NCBI RefSeq assembly: GCF_024700075.1
Contig: NZ_JAJONE010000001.1
Location: 1,240,001 to 1,304,000 of the forward strand
Source: Hymenobacter sp. J193
GTDB lineage: Bacteria; Bacteroidota; Bacteroidia; Cytophagales; Hymenobacteraceae
Length of the DNA stretch: 64,000 nucleotides
Direction: 5' to 3'
Below the pieces are notes generated by a model, which was given only the letters and a program-made list of their open reading frames with translations, had not been told where the DNA came from and did no database searches. The translations under genes and the position numbers were made by a program. Positions 8,676-17,339 of the stretch are shown here, piece after piece (the stretch's first letter is position 1; the number at the start of each line of letters is the position of its first letter).

Positions 8676-9404
8676 CTAGCGCACGGATTCACTGCCGGCC
8701 CACCAGCCGGAGTTGGCGGCGGCCGTAGCCAGTAGTACGGCCGAAACGCGTTCCAGGACGAAATCAACCTGCTCGTCGATGGTGATGTGCGAGGTGTCGA
8801 GCAGCACCGCGTCGGAAGCCCGCCGCAGGGGACTTTCGGCCCGCGTGGAGTCAAGGTGGTCCCGCTTCACGAGGTTGTCGATGATGTCTTCCAGCGCTAC
8901 CTGCTCGCCCTTCACGGCCAGCTCTTCCTGGCGGCGCAGGGCGCGCGTGCGGGTGTCAGCCGTCATAAATATCTTCACCTCGGCGTCCGGAAATACGGTG
9001 GTGCCAATGTCGCGCCCGTCCATCACGATGCCGCGCTTGCGGCCCATACGCTGCTGCTGGCGCACCATGGCGTGGCGCACGGCCGGAATCACCGACACCT
9101 CACTCACGGAGTTGGAAATGCGCATCTGCCGGATTTCGTCTTCGCGGATGGTGCCGTCCAGGCACAGCTCGTTGCGGCCCGTGCGGCGGTTGCGCTTAAA
9201 CGAAATCGTCATATCGTGCAGAGCCTGCTCGATGCGCGGCAAATCATCGAAACTGATGCTGTGCTCCAGCAAATACAGCGTCACTGCCCGGTACATGGCT
9301 CCCGTGTCGATGTAGGCGTAGCCTAACTCAGCGGCAACGGCCTTGGCCGTGGTGCTTTTTCCGCACGAGGAATAGCCATCAATGGCAATGACGAGTTGTT
9401 TCAT
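8676..9404 (-). CDS. cmk: Cytidylate kinase
   Basis: 242 residues from the ATG at 9404. The product starts MKQLVIAIDGYSSCGKSTTA with the P-loop and continues with YIDTGAMYRAVTLY, then DGRDIGTTVFPDAEVKIFMT and the Arg/Asp lid region, all typical of CMP kinase. It phosphorylates CMP and dCMP with ATP. The start codon overlaps the stop of the upstream 137-residue gene as ATGA (9401-9404), which suggests translational coupling. A TAnnTTTG box at 9428-9435 may allow separate transcription. Confidence 0.95.
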   Translation of the reverse strand: MKQLVIAIDGYSSCGKSTTAKAVAAELGYAYIDTGAMYRAVTLYLLEHSISFDDLPRIEQALHDMTISFKRNRRTGRNELCLDGTIREDEIRQMRISNSVSEVSVIPAVRHAMVRQQQRMGRKRGIVMDGRDIGTTVFPDAEVKIFMTADTRTRALRRQEELAVKGEQVALEDIIDNLVKRDHLDSTRAESPLRRASDAVLLDTSHITIDEQVDFVLERVSAVLLATAAANSGWWAGSESVR

Positions 9405-9814
9405 GATGAAATGGATCGGCGCGGGGGCAAAGGTAGCGGTATCCACGTTCTCCGCGTTACGGCTACCGGCGCCAACGTGGGCGCCACCTCCCGAAACAAG
9501 CTCAATACGGCATCGACGGCGCCGTGCAACAGCTGTTTTTCGACGGTTCCGAAGGGGTTGATGAAGGTGCGGCTGCCCAGCCGGATGCCCACTTCGCCGC
9601 TGTCGGTGCGGTGCCAGTGGCCCCCAAACGTGCGGGCAATGCACTCGCCCAGGAAACACCCAAGGGCATTGATGACGCCGGCCTGCTCGGTGGCAGGCAC
9701 GCTGGCGCGCTCTTTTTCAATGAACTGAGCCAGCGTTTGCACGGCTTTTTCGTCGAAGGACGAAATGTTCAGGTTTTGCCGCACTGCTTCGGCGGCTGCA
9801 CGTAGTTCTTCCAC
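9401..9814 (-). CDS. Unknown protein, tandem paralogue 1
   Basis: 137 residues using GTG at 9814; an in-frame TAA lies 36 bases further upstream and no ATG lies between. It aligns along its length with the next gene (9944-10339): AAAEAVRQNLN against AAAEAVRQQLQ, ALGCFLGECI against ALGCFLGQCL, and NPFGTVEKQLL against NPFYLVSEQLT. The pattern is helices, then short strands with a G-x-R/G-x-L-F-x-NPF segment. I do not recognise it; a weak resemblance to DUF3806-like proteins is possible. Its last 15 residues have no counterpart in the paralogue. No signal peptide or membrane segment is seen. Confidence 0.65.
   Translation of the reverse strand: MEELRAAAEAVRQNLNISSFDEKAVQTLAQFIEKERASVPATEQAGVINALGCFLGECIARTFGGHWHRTDSGEVGIRLGSRTFINPFGTVEKQLLHGAVDAVLSLFREVAPTLAPVAVTRRTWIPLPLPPRRSISS
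9428..9435 (-). promoter_or_regulatory. Candidate -7 box (TACCTTTG) before cmk
   Basis: Minus-strand TACCTTTG matches the Bacteroidota TAnnTTTG consensus exactly. It lies 23 bases upstream of the cmk ATG, inside the 3' end of the preceding gene. A -33 element is not obvious. Confidence 0.35.
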
Positions 9815-9847
9815 TGCTCGTTGCGACCAGCTTCTCAGCTGACCAGT

Positions 9848-9897
9848 TTACTCAACCATAGGTGTCTTTCCGGGTGGACTCAGGGTGGGTTGAGTAA
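9848..9897. repeat. 10-bp inverted repeat between tandem paralogues
   Basis: TTACTCAACC (9848-9857) and GGTTGAGTAA (9888-9897) form a perfect inverted repeat with a 30-base loop, followed by an unusually A/T-rich stretch (9898-9945). It could be an operator or a weak terminator for the gene ending at 9944. Confidence 0.4.
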
Positions 9898-9943
9898 GTA
9901 TATTTAAACGGCGCGGAAAAATGAAATTTTTGTTTGAAAATTC

Positions 9944-10339
9944 TTATTTAATCCAGCTTTTACGCTGTCCGGTAGTTGCCAAACGGGCCGGAATACCAGC
10001 AAAAAAACCGGCCACCGACTGTTCCCGGCCCTTGGTGAGCTGCTCACTCACCAGGTAGAAGGGGTTGAAAAATAATTTACCCGCCAGGCCCACGCCCGTG
10101 CTGCCATCGGGCCCGGCGGCCCATTCCCCCTGATAGGTATCTACCAGGCACTGGCCCAGAAAACAGCCCAGCGCCATCACCACGCCTTCGCGTTCGGCGG
10201 GCTGGATGGTGGCGCGTTGCGCTTCGATGAAGTCGGTGAGACGCTGCACGGCGGGGGCATCGAAGGCGTTTACCTGAAGCTGCTGGCGCACGGCCTCGGC
10301 GGCGGCGTGCAGGGCAGCAAGGGGAGATTCGGAAGGCAT
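9944..10339 (-). CDS. Unknown protein, tandem paralogue 2
   Basis: 131 residues, starting MPSESPLAALHAAAEAVRQQ. It is a clear paralogue of the 137-residue gene downstream (9401-9814), with shared ALGCFLGxC and FxNPF blocks. It appears soluble and cytoplasmic. I do not recognise the family. The two copies are 129 bases apart on the same strand and probably arose by tandem duplication. Confidence 0.65.
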   Translation of the reverse strand: MPSESPLAALHAAAEAVRQQLQVNAFDAPAVQRLTDFIEAQRATIQPAEREGVVMALGCFLGQCLVDTYQGEWAAGPDGSTGVGLAGKLFFNPFYLVSEQLTKGREQSVAGFFAGIPARLATTGQRKSWIK

Positions 10340-10384
10340 AGAAAATAGTTAGGCGTGAGGCCTGTTACGCACGCAATAGTAGCC

Positions 10385-10546
10385 CTAATGACTTTCACAG
10401 GGGCAGGGAATCTTGCCGCTCTTGGCTTTGCGCTTGTAGGAGGCCGTTTTCTTTTGCAGGGACGAGTGGCGCGCGCAGCCCGTGGCGCCACCGCCCACGG
10501 AAAGCAGCATGCACGCGACCAAAAACAGGGAAATACTCTTTCTCAC
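10385..10546 (-). CDS. Small lipoprotein-like peptide with KIPCPC tail
   Basis: 53 residues if GTG at 10546 is the start. The N-terminus VRKSISLFLVACMLLSVGGG is a signal peptide and is followed by ATGC, a lipobox-like Cys, then a basic segment (KKTASYKRKAKSGK) and the ending IPCPCESH. A shorter start at the in-frame ATG inside the hydrophobic stretch is possible but would spoil the signal. The organisation is typical of tiny Bacteroidota lipoproteins that usually escape gene callers. It is on the same strand as the tandem paralogues, 45 bases upstream of 9944-10339. Confidence 0.55.
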   Translation of the reverse strand: MRKSISLFLVACMLLSVGGGATGCARHSSLQKKTASYKRKAKSGKIPCPCESH

Positions 10547-10628
10547 GGCGAAAACCTTGCTGAAATGTACGTAAAGTTAAGGTTCTTTACCCCGCAACGC
10601 CACCCGTTGCCTTTGTAGTGTGCTGCCT

Positions 10629-12302
10629 ATGTCTGCCGATTTCTCCCTGCTGGCCAATGTGGTCGATTTGTTTGCCAACACCATCCGCCCCGCTACGGTG
10701 CGCGTAGCTGCCGGGCGTATTGCGGCCGTTGAGCCTACTGGTGCCACTGAGCCCGATGCGACCCTGCCCTACGCCCTGCCCGGCTTCGTGGATGCCCACG
10801 TGCACGTGGAAAGCTCCCTGCTGGTACCCTCGGAGTTTGCCCGACTGGCGGTGACGCACGGGACCGTGGCGACCGTGTCCGACCCGCACGAAATCGGGAA
10901 CGTGCTGGGCGTGGCGGGCGTGCAGTACATGCTCCAAAACGGGGCGCAGGTGCCGTTCAAGTTCTGCTTTGGGGCTCCGTCGTGCGTGCCGGCCACGCCC
11001 TTCGAAACAGCCGGGGCCGAAATAACCGCCGCTGACATCGAGCTATTGTTCAAAGAGCACCCCGAAATCGGCTACCTGGCCGAGATGATGAACTGGCCTG
11101 GCGTGCTCAGCCGCGACGCCGGCGTGATGGAGAAAATCAGGCTGGCCCAACAGTACGGGCGCCCGGTGGATGGGCACGCGCCCGGTCTGCGCGGCGAAGA
11201 TGCCCGCCGCTACGCCGGAGCCGGCATCAGCACCGACCACGAGTGCTTCACAGCCGAAGAAGCCCTCGACAAGCTAGCCGTGGGCATGAAAATCCTGATT
11301 CGGGAGGGCTCAGCGGCCCGCAACTTCGAGGCCCTGATTGACCTGCTGCCGGAGCACTATGAAAACCTGATGTTCTGCTCCGACGACAAGCACCCCGATA
11401 CTCTCGTGCTGGGCCACATCAACCAATTGGTGCAGCGCGCCGTGGCCCGCGGCCAAGACGTGTTGCAAGTGCTGCACGTGGCCTGCCGCAACCCCGTGGA
11501 GCACTACCGCCTGCCCGTGGGCCTGCTCCGCGCGGGCGACGCAGCCGACTTCATTGTGGTGGACGACCTCATCGATTTTCGGGTGCGGCAGACCTATCTG
11601 GACGGACAGTTGGTGGCCGAAAACGGACAGACGCGCATTCCGGCCGTGCCGGTAGCCGTGGTGAACAACTTCGTGGCATCCACCGTGCACGCTGCTGACT
11701 TCGAGCTGAAAGCACCCGAAAAAACATTAGCGAGCAACGAACAACCAACCATCCGGGTCATCGAGTGCTTCGACGGTCAGCTGATTACGGCCCGCCACGA
11801 CGTGCCTGCCCGCACGGAAAACGGCCTGGTCCTGCCCGACGTAACGCGGGATATTCTCAAGCTGAGCGTGGTGAACCGCTACCAGCCGGCTGCGCCGGCT
11901 GTGGCCTTCATTCAGGGCTTCGGGCTGAAGCACGGCGCCCTGGCCAGTTCCGTGGGCCACGACTCGCACAACATCACGGCTGTGGGCTGCGACGATGAAA
12001 GCCTGGCCCGGGCCGTGAGCCTGGTGATGGAAGCGCGGGGCGGCCTGGCCGCCGTGGGCCCCGATGGGCAGGAGCTGATTCTGCCGCTGCCGGTAGCCGG
12101 TTTGATGTCGGACCGGGAAGGCTACCACGTGGCCGAAGCCTATGCCGCCGTAGATGCCCTGGCCAAGCAGCTCGGCTCCCCGCTGCAGGCCCCGTTCATG
12201 ACGCTGTCGTTTATGGCGCTACTGGTGATTCCCAGCCTCAAGCTCAGCGACAAAGGCCTCTTCGACGGGGAAGCATTCCGGTTTGTGGAAGCCGTGGTGT
12301 AG
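10629..12302 (+). CDS. ade: Adenine deaminase
   Basis: 557 residues from the ATG at 10629 ([15 protein letters not shown]); the GTG at 10620 is a less likely start. An amidohydrolase-superfamily enzyme that converts adenine to hypoxanthine. Metal-binding residues are seen in [14 protein letters not shown], then [27 protein letters not shown] and [12 protein letters not shown]; the C-terminal domain has [17 protein letters not shown]. Length and motif order match bacterial Ade. A short inverted repeat (GTAAAG...CTTTAC) precedes the gene near 10571-10590. Confidence 0.93.
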   Translation: MSADFSLLANVVDLFANTIRPATVRVAAGRIAAVEPTGATEPDATLPYALPGFVDAHVHVESSLLVPSEFARLAVTHGTVATVSDPHEIGNVLGVAGVQYMLQNGAQVPFKFCFGAPSCVPATPFETAGAEITAADIELLFKEHPEIGYLAEMMNWPGVLSRDAGVMEKIRLAQQYGRPVDGHAPGLRGEDARRYAGAGISTDHECFTAEEALDKLAVGMKILIREGSAARNFEALIDLLPEHYENLMFCSDDKHPDTLVLGHINQLVQRAVARGQDVLQVLHVACRNPVEHYRLPVGLLRAGDAADFIVVDDLIDFRVRQTYLDGQLVAENGQTRIPAVPVAVVNNFVASTVHAADFELKAPEKTLASNEQPTIRVIECFDGQLITARHDVPARTENGLVLPDVTRDILKLSVVNRYQPAAPAVAFIQGFGLKHGALASSVGHDSHNITAVGCDDESLARAVSLVMEARGGLAAVGPDGQELILPLPVAGLMSDREGYHVAEAYAAVDALAKQLGSPLQAPFMTLSFMALLVIPSLKLSDKGLFDGEAFRFVEAVV

Positions 12303-12322
12303 CTGCAAGTATTGTTTTTCGC

Positions 12323-12483
12323 GGTCATTGCGAGGCGGAGCCGAAGCAATCCGTCCTGGGCAACGCACCCAACCCTGAGACGTGAAAAGGCCCTGACATC
12401 TACGCGGATGTCAGGGCCTTTCTGGTAGAAGAACGGGTCTGGTATTGTTCAGGACGGATTGCTTGGCGCTGCTCGCAATGACA
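12323..12483. repeat. Palindromic element, core type A (copy 3)
   Basis: The outer stem pairs GTCATTGCGAGG...CGAAGCAATCCG (from 12323) with CGGATTGCTTGG...CTCGCAATGAC (ending 12483). The inner hairpin at about 12393-12421 pairs GGCCCTGACAT with ATGTCAGGGCC and is followed by the conserved TTTCTGGTAGAAGAACGGG. It lies 20 bases after the ade stop and 22 bases before the convergent response-regulator gene, so it could end transcription from both sides. Confidence 0.85.
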
Positions 12484-12505
12484 AGTTACCTAACCGCCAT
12501 GCGGG

Positions 12506-12913
12506 TTAAAACCGCTTTTTCAGCAGCTTCTGCATTTTCTCCTCGGTGAGGGGCTTGGCCAGGTACTCCACGCCGGGATACTGGGCTACGCGGGCGGTAT
12601 CGGCGGCGTGCATGGAAGTTGTGAGTACGGCCATGACGGTTTTTTCACGTACCGCCTCGGGCAGCTTGTTGAACAGCTCCAGGAACTCGAAGCCATCCAT
12701 ACCGGGCATTTTCAGGTCTACGAACACCAGATTAGGCGCGTCGGCGCGGGGCTCCGCATTTTGGCCGCCCCACAATTCCTGAAATGCCTGCTCGGCCTTG
12801 GAAAAGGTCTGAATCTGCTCGGCCACTTCCAGGCGGTTAAGCAGGCGGTTGTTCAGGAAGCTGGTAGTTTCGTTGTCGTCTACCAGGACGATGCTTTGCA
12901 ACTTCTGCGTCAT
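12506..12913 (-). CDS. Single-domain response regulator
   Basis: 135 residues from the ATG at 12913 (MTQKLQSIVLVDDNETTSFL); an ATG at 12925 would add MAFP. One receiver domain: acidic pair DD near residue 12, phospho-acceptor Asp in NLVFVDLKMPGMDGFEFLEL, Thr/Ser in AVLTTSMH and Lys in EYLAKPLTEEKM. There is no output domain, so it is CheY-like, probably acting through protein contacts or as part of a phosphorelay. No kinase is adjacent. It follows the cysteine synthase gene by 38 bases on the same strand. Confidence 0.88.
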   Translation of the reverse strand: MTQKLQSIVLVDDNETTSFLNNRLLNRLEVAEQIQTFSKAEQAFQELWGGQNAEPRADAPNLVFVDLKMPGMDGFEFLELFNKLPEAVREKTVMAVLTTSMHAADTARVAQYPGVEYLAKPLTEEKMQKLLKKRF

Positions 12914-12951
12914 AGGAAATGCCATAAGGCCGGGGCGAAAACGGAGGTGGC

Positions 12952-13929
12952 TTACAGCCAACCCTGGGCGCGCATCCAGTCGTCGTTGTATATTTTGCCG
13001 AGGTAGCGCGTGCCGTGGTCGGGCAGGATAATGACCATGGTGTCGCCCTCCTTGAGGTGTTCTTTTGCGTATTCCAGCGCGCCATGCACGGCCGAGCCGC
13101 ACGACCAGCCCACGAACAGACCTTCTTCTTTGGCCAGACGCCGCGTCATCACGGCGGCATCCTGGTCGGTCACCTTGATGAACAGGTCGATGAGGTCGAA
13201 GTTAACATTCTTGGGCAGAATATCTTCGCCGATGCCTTCGGTCTTGTAGGGGTAAATTTCGTTTTCGTCGAAAATACCCGTTTCCTTGTACTTCTTGAAC
13301 ACCGAACCATAGGTATCCAGCCCTACCGCCACGAGGTTGGGGTTCTGTTCCTTCAGGTACTTGGCCGTGCCGCAGATGGTGCCGCCGGTGCCCACGCCGC
13401 AGGCCAAGTGCGTGATGGTGCCTTCCGTCTGGCGCCACAGCTCGGGGCCGGTGCTTTCGTAGTGAGCCGCCGTGTTCGACATGTTGTCGTACTGATTGGG
13501 ATAGAACGAGTTGGGTGTTTCCTCGCTCAGGCGCTTGGCCACGGAGTAGTAGCTGCGCGGGTCTTCGGGGGCCACGTCAACCGGGCACACCACTACCTGG
13601 GCGCCCACGGCCCGCAGAATATCCTGCTTTTCCTTGCTCTGCTTGTCGCTCATCACGAAGATGCACTGGTAGCCTTTGGCAATGGCGGCCAGCGCCAGAC
13701 CCATGCCGGTGTTGCCGCTGGTGCCTTCGATGATGGTGCCGCCCGGCTTGAGCAAACCGGCTTTTTCGGCGTCCTCTACCATTTTCACGGCCATGCGGTC
13801 CTTCACCGAGTTGCCGGGATTGAAGTATTCCACTTTGGCCAGCACGGTGCCTTTGATGCCGTCGGCTACTTTATTAAGCTTGACCAGCGGCGTGTTGCCA
13901 ATGGCTTCAACAATGTTATTGAGGTACAT
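12952..13929 (-). CDS. Cysteine synthase / cystathionine beta-synthase family PLP enzyme
   Basis: 325 residues from the ATG at 13929 (MYLNNIVEAIGNTPLVKLNK). The PLP lysine is in NPGNSVKDRMAVKMVEDAEK, the substrate loop is GTSGNTGMGLALAA, and the glycine-rich phosphate loop is GVGTGGTICGTAKYLKEQ. The ending (DHGTRYLGKIYNDDWM) is closer to the catalytic core of cystathionine beta-synthases than to CysK/CysM, so the acceptor could be homocysteine rather than sulfide. There are no CBS pairs at the C-terminus. A TAnnTTTG box lies 33 bases upstream. Confidence 0.88.
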   Translation of the reverse strand: MYLNNIVEAIGNTPLVKLNKVADGIKGTVLAKVEYFNPGNSVKDRMAVKMVEDAEKAGLLKPGGTIIEGTSGNTGMGLALAAIAKGYQCIFVMSDKQSKEKQDILRAVGAQVVVCPVDVAPEDPRSYYSVAKRLSEETPNSFYPNQYDNMSNTAAHYESTGPELWRQTEGTITHLACGVGTGGTICGTAKYLKEQNPNLVAVGLDTYGSVFKKYKETGIFDENEIYPYKTEGIGEDILPKNVNFDLIDLFIKVTDQDAAVMTRRLAKEEGLFVGWSCGSAVHGALEYAKEHLKEGDTMVIILPDHGTRYLGKIYNDDWMRAQGWL

Positions 13930-13961
13930 TCGAAAGAAAAGGTCATCTGGGTGAGAGCCGG

Positions 13962-13969
13962 CAAAGGTA
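13962..13969 (-). promoter_or_regulatory. Candidate -7 box (TACCTTTG) for the cysteine synthase gene
   Basis: An exact TAnnTTTG match on the minus strand, 33 bases before the ATG at 13929, giving a leader of about 25 bases. The -33 element is not clear. Confidence 0.5.
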
Positions 13970-14105
13970 CGGATTTTGGATGGGCGGCTTAGGTAGCGGG
14001 CCAGAGTTGGCGGCCGAATCAGGACAAACACCCTGGTAAGCTCTACCATAACCTGGCCTAGCGGCAGAATGGCAAACAAGGCTTCGCGCTCCACCTAAAA
14101 AAGCC

Positions 14106-14113
14106 TACTTTTG
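14106..14113 (+). promoter_or_regulatory. Candidate -7 box (TACTTTTG) for sucD
   Basis: An exact TAnnTTTG match on the plus strand, 71 bases before the sucD ATG. It forms a divergent pair with the box at 13962-13969 in the 255-base intergenic region, which otherwise shows nothing recognisable. Confidence 0.45.
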
Positions 14114-14184
14114 CCCCGCCGCGGCCCTTGGCTGTCGGCGAAATTCCCACCCTCAACCCGCAATTTTCCGCTAACCCCACTTCT

Positions 14185-15066
14185 ATGAGTGTTCTGGTCA
14201 ACAAGGATTCCAAAGTGATTGTGCAGGGCTTTACGGGCTCCGAAGGCTCGTTTCATGCCCAGCAGATGATTGAGTATGGCACCAACGTGGTAGGCGGCGT
14301 GACGCCCGGCAAAGGCGGCACCCAGCACCTCGACCGGCCCGTGTTCAACACCGTGGCGGAGGCCGTAGAGCAAGCCGGCGCCGATACCAGCATCATCTTC
14401 GTGCCCCCGGCTTTTGCCGCCGACGCCATCATGGAAGCCGCCGACGCGGGCATCAAGGTTATCGTGACCATCACTGAGGGCATCCCCACCAAGGACATGA
14501 TTGCGGTGAAGGAATACCTGAAAGGCCGCGAAGGGCTGCGCATGATTGGGCCGAACTGCCCCGGCGTGATGACGGCCGGTGAGTGCAAAGTGGGCATCAT
14601 GCCCGGCTTTATCTTCCAGAAAGGCCGCGTAGGCATCGTGTCCAAGTCGGGCACGCTGACGTATGAAGCCGTTGACCAGCTCACCAAAGCCGGTCTGGGC
14701 CAGACCACGGCCATCGGCATCGGTGGTGACCCTATCATCGGGACTACCACCAAGGAAGCCGTGGAGCTGCTCATGAACGACCCCGAAACCGAGGGCATCG
14801 TGATGATTGGCGAAATCGGCGGCGGTATGGAAGCTGAGGCGGCCCGCTGGATCAAGGAAACCGGCAACAAGAAACCCGTGGTTGGCTTCATTGCCGGCCA
14901 GACGGCGCCTCCCGGCCGCCGCATGGGCCACGCTGGTGCCATCGTAGGCGGCGCCGACGACACGGCTGCCGCCAAAATGGCCATCATGCGCGAGTGCGGC
15001 ATCCACGTAGTGGATTCGCCCGCCGAAATCGGCGACACCATGCTGCGCGTGTTGAGCGGCAAGTAA
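14185..15066 (+). CDS. sucD: Succinate-CoA ligase, alpha subunit
   Basis: 293 residues from the ATG at 14185 ([20 protein letters not shown]). The CoA-binding Rossmann domain with [14 protein letters not shown], the succinyl-CoA loop [20 protein letters not shown], and the phospho-histidine in [13 protein letters not shown] are all present. It forms the TCA-cycle enzyme with SucC; no sucC lies in the window, so the subunits are encoded apart here. The 44-residue upstream extension of the frame lacks homology and is not used. A strong terminator follows. Confidence 0.95.
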   Translation: MSVLVNKDSKVIVQGFTGSEGSFHAQQMIEYGTNVVGGVTPGKGGTQHLDRPVFNTVAEAVEQAGADTSIIFVPPAFAADAIMEAADAGIKVIVTITEGIPTKDMIAVKEYLKGREGLRMIGPNCPGVMTAGECKVGIMPGFIFQKGRVGIVSKSGTLTYEAVDQLTKAGLGQTTAIGIGGDPIIGTTTKEAVELLMNDPETEGIVMIGEIGGGMEAEAARWIKETGNKKPVVGFIAGQTAPPGRRMGHAGAIVGGADDTAAAKMAIMRECGIHVVDSPAEIGDTMLRVLSGK

Positions 15067-15091
15067 GCGGCTGCTTTTTGAATAGCCCACC

Positions 15092-15136
15092 AAAGCGTGG
15101 CGGTTTCCTTTCCTGGGAGCCGCCACGCTTTTTTTA
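15092..15136 (+). terminator. Intrinsic terminator after sucD
   Basis: AAAGCGTGGCGG (15092-15103) pairs with CCGCCACGCTTT (15120-15131) and runs into a T stretch. Confidence 0.85.
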
Positions 15137-15213
15137 ATACAGTCCGGCAGGGTTAGCAGTAAATAGCTGTGCCCCGCTTACTTTGCGCCATCTTTCGCCT
15201 TATACCCCTGCCC

Positions 15214-15570
15214 ATGAACGACCTGCACGCCGCCGACGCCAACCTTCGCCAGTGGGCGACTTACCTGCACCTTTCCCAGCTGGCCGGGGTAGTGGTGCCC
15301 GGGGCAGGCTTTATCGTCCCGATCATCCTGTGGCAGATCAAAAAAGATGAAATTCCCGGTCTTGATGCCCACGGCAAAATGGTGGCCAACTGGATTATCA
15401 GCACCCTGATTTATGGGGCAGTGGGCGCGTTGCTGTGCATTGTGTTTGTGGGTGTTCCGCTGCTGCTGGCGCTGGGGCTGATTTCGGTGATTTTCCCGAT
15501 TATCGGGGCCGTAAAGGCCAATGAAGGCACCTTGTGGTCGTATCCGCTCTGCCTGCGCATCATCTCCTAG
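15214..15570 (+). CDS. DUF4870 membrane protein
   Basis: 118 residues from the ATG at 15214. A short soluble start (LRQWATYLHLSQLAGVVVPG) leads into three hydrophobic segments; PIILWQIKKDEIPGLDAHGK with NWIISTLIYGAVGALLCIV is the DUF4870 (Tic20-like) signature. These small membrane proteins are common and uncharacterised. The C-terminus (SYPLCLRIIS) is the usual family ending. Confidence 0.8.
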   Translation: MNDLHAADANLRQWATYLHLSQLAGVVVPGAGFIVPIILWQIKKDEIPGLDAHGKMVANWIISTLIYGAVGALLCIVFVGVPLLLALGLISVIFPIIGAVKANEGTLWSYPLCLRIIS

Positions 15571-15579
15571 GCGTGTGTG

Positions 15580-15750
15580 GCGAGGTACTCGCCTGGCAAA
15601 GCGGTCCATAAGGCCTATAAACGCCGTAATACGGCTGGCCAGCGCGAGCCTAGCATTAGGCCAAAAAGTGCTTGCTACGCTGTGCTGCAGCCACAATTTG
15701 CGCTTCTTGCGGCTCACATACGTCTGTGTTTCTTGAAATTCGGGTACGTG
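15580..15750 (-). pseudogene. Possible IS1-family transposase remnant
   Basis: The minus-strand frame here reads FQETQTYVSRKKRKLWL and then RLALASRITAFIGLMDRF. This fits the InsB pattern of IS1 transposases (WxFVxxKxxxxWL, then a hydrophobic strand, then LG/SR), though the conserved acidic residues are lost or uncertain. There is no start, no terminal repeat and no second half, so it can only be a decayed fragment. It lies between the DUF4870 gene and the monooxygenase gene, in a stretch with no other explanation. Confidence 0.3.
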
Positions 15751-15779
15751 GGGCTTACTTGGCTTGGACCGTAGCTTAC

Positions 15780-16076
15780 CTATTGCACTACCGCCTCATA
15801 ATGCTCGACCACAGGGAATGGGCTGTAGAAGTGGTGCAGGAGCTTTTTCCATTCCTGATAAGCAGCCGACTGCCGGAACCCATCCGTATGGTCTGCAAGC
15901 TTCTGCCAGCGCACCAGCAAAATATACTGGTTGGGCTTTTCCAGGCAGCGCTGTAACTCATGCGAAACGTAGCCCGGCGAAGCCGCAATAATTACCTGAG
16001 CCTTCGTGAAGGCTTGTTCAAAAGCAAGAGTCTGCGCCGGAATGACTTGCAGAATAGCTACTTCCAGGACGGGCAT
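15780..16076 (-). CDS. Antibiotic biosynthesis monooxygenase-like (ABM) protein
   Basis: 98 residues from the ATG at 16076 (MPVLEVAILQVIPAQTLAFE). One dimeric alpha/beta barrel ABM domain: an initial strand, helix FEQAFTKAQVIIAASPGYVS, strand QYILLVRWQ, then HTDGFRQSAAYQEWKKLLH and the terminal strand VEHYEAV. The spacing of W, H and F fits ABM/EthD-like proteins, small oxygenases or stress-related proteins. The substrate is unknown. A+T content is higher here than in neighbouring genes. Confidence 0.8.
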   Translation of the reverse strand: MPVLEVAILQVIPAQTLAFEQAFTKAQVIIAASPGYVSHELQRCLEKPNQYILLVRWQKLADHTDGFRQSAAYQEWKKLLHHFYSPFPVVEHYEAVVQ

Positions 16077-16229
16077 ACTTACAGCGTTATGTCGTTTTGT
16101 TATTGGCCAGAAAAGCTGAGCCCGACCGTCAGGCAAGTAGATTGCTAAGATTAGGTAGTTGTAGCTGCTCTGGTTCGGTGATTAAGGTTTGCAGCAAGAT
16201 AGCATCCTGCTACGAATGCTGCCTGAGAA

Positions 16230-17339
16230 CTATTTCGTGGGGTGAGCTACTTGGGAAATAGCATCGAGCAACCCGTTTTGAGGCTGGTCTCCGGTCAACT
16301 CCCAGAACATGATTCCACCCAGCTTCTTATTGAGGACGTACTGGGTTTTTAGTTGTACCGACCTTTTATCATCAAACGAGGCGAATTCCTTTCGGCTCTT
16401 GCTATAGGCAAAAGGTGCCTGAGCTAGGCTGTCCCAATAGGTTACAAAGCCATGCCTGGCAGAAAGGCTGTCCCCAAACTGCTTGTAGTTAGCCGTAGTC
16501 TTGAACTTACAGGCTTGGTTTAAGCCATGGTTAGCCGCTGGTACTTCGCTGAAAATACGTGCATAGAATGCGGCCCCAATAGCAATTTTTCCGGGAGCAA
16601 CGCCTACCGAGTCCAAGAAACGCACCCCGCGGTCTACCGATTCTACTTGGGTTGGGGTGGAGTAAAGCGGAGTATGATGCCCTGTAGTGGTGCTGTAGCC
16701 GTTCACTAAGTCGTAGCTCATCAGGTTCACGCGGTTTACCAGGGGCATGACCTGCGCCCACTCAATTGATTTTTGCAGAGCTTCCGTAAAGCCACCGGCG
16801 GCAAAGCTTATTTCATACTGCTGGCCCAGTGTTTTTCGGAGGGCTTGGATGAGCAGGGTGAAATTATGCCGGTCTTCCGGCGTGAACCGATGGCCAGGCA
16901 TTCCCACAATAGCCGGATACTCCCAGTCCAGATCTATTCCGTCGGTGCGGGTGGCAGACAGGATTTCCTTTACCGACAAAGCAAAATCGGTCCGGCCTTT
17001 TTCGGTTGAAAACACGGATGAGCAGGTTTCACAGCCACCCCAGCCACCCAAGGACAACATAATCTTCAGCCCTGGATTCTTTGCTTTAAGGGCTACCAGT
17101 GCTTTCACTGTAGCCCTGTCCTGGGGTTTGTCGAAGGCCAAAGCACTGCCTTTCAGATGCAGAAAGCTGTAGATAATGTGCGTAAGCTTCGTTGTAGGAT
17201 ATTGCCTGAAACTCGTAGAATCACCGGCGTAATAGGCAATAATGGCCACATCAGGCTCAGAGACGATGGCGGTAGTGGAGGCCGGGGAACAAGCCGCCAT
17301 GCTCAGAAGCAGTGCGAACAAATACAGAATATTTCTCAC
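16230..17339 (-). CDS. GH18 chitinase-like lipoprotein
   Basis: 369 residues using GTG at 17339 (MRNILYLFALLLSMAACSPA), a lipoprotein signal with lipobox M-A-A-C. The TIM barrel shows the GH18 substrate strand KIMLSLGGWGG and the catalytic motif DGIDLDWEYPAIVG (DxxDxDxE with the acid Glu). Later parts include MSYDLVNGY and the terminal GGIMFWELTGDQPQNGLL. Expected to hydrolyse chitin or related beta-1,4-GlcNAc polymers from the cell surface. No chitin-uptake genes are adjacent. The gene is more A+T-rich than its neighbours, which may reflect transfer. Confidence 0.9.
   Translation of the reverse strand: MRNILYLFALLLSMAACSPASTTAIVSEPDVAIIAYYAGDSTSFRQYPTTKLTHIIYSFLHLKGSALAFDKPQDRATVKALVALKAKNPGLKIMLSLGGWGGCETCSSVFSTEKGRTDFALSVKEILSATRTDGIDLDWEYPAIVGMPGHRFTPEDRHNFTLLIQALRKTLGQQYEISFAAGGFTEALQKSIEWAQVMPLVNRVNLMSYDLVNGYSTTTGHHTPLYSTPTQVESVDRGVRFLDSVGVAPGKIAIGAAFYARIFSEVPAANHGLNQACKFKTTANYKQFGDSLSARHGFVTYWDSLAQAPFAYSKSRKEFASFDDKRSVQLKTQYVLNKKLGGIMFWELTGDQPQNGLLDAISQVAHPTK

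Noticed and set aside
7210..8679. A 489-residue open frame on the plus strand
   Set aside because: It is the antisense shadow of DUF502 and ispH, His/Gln/Val-rich with no domain; ispH on the other strand is certain.
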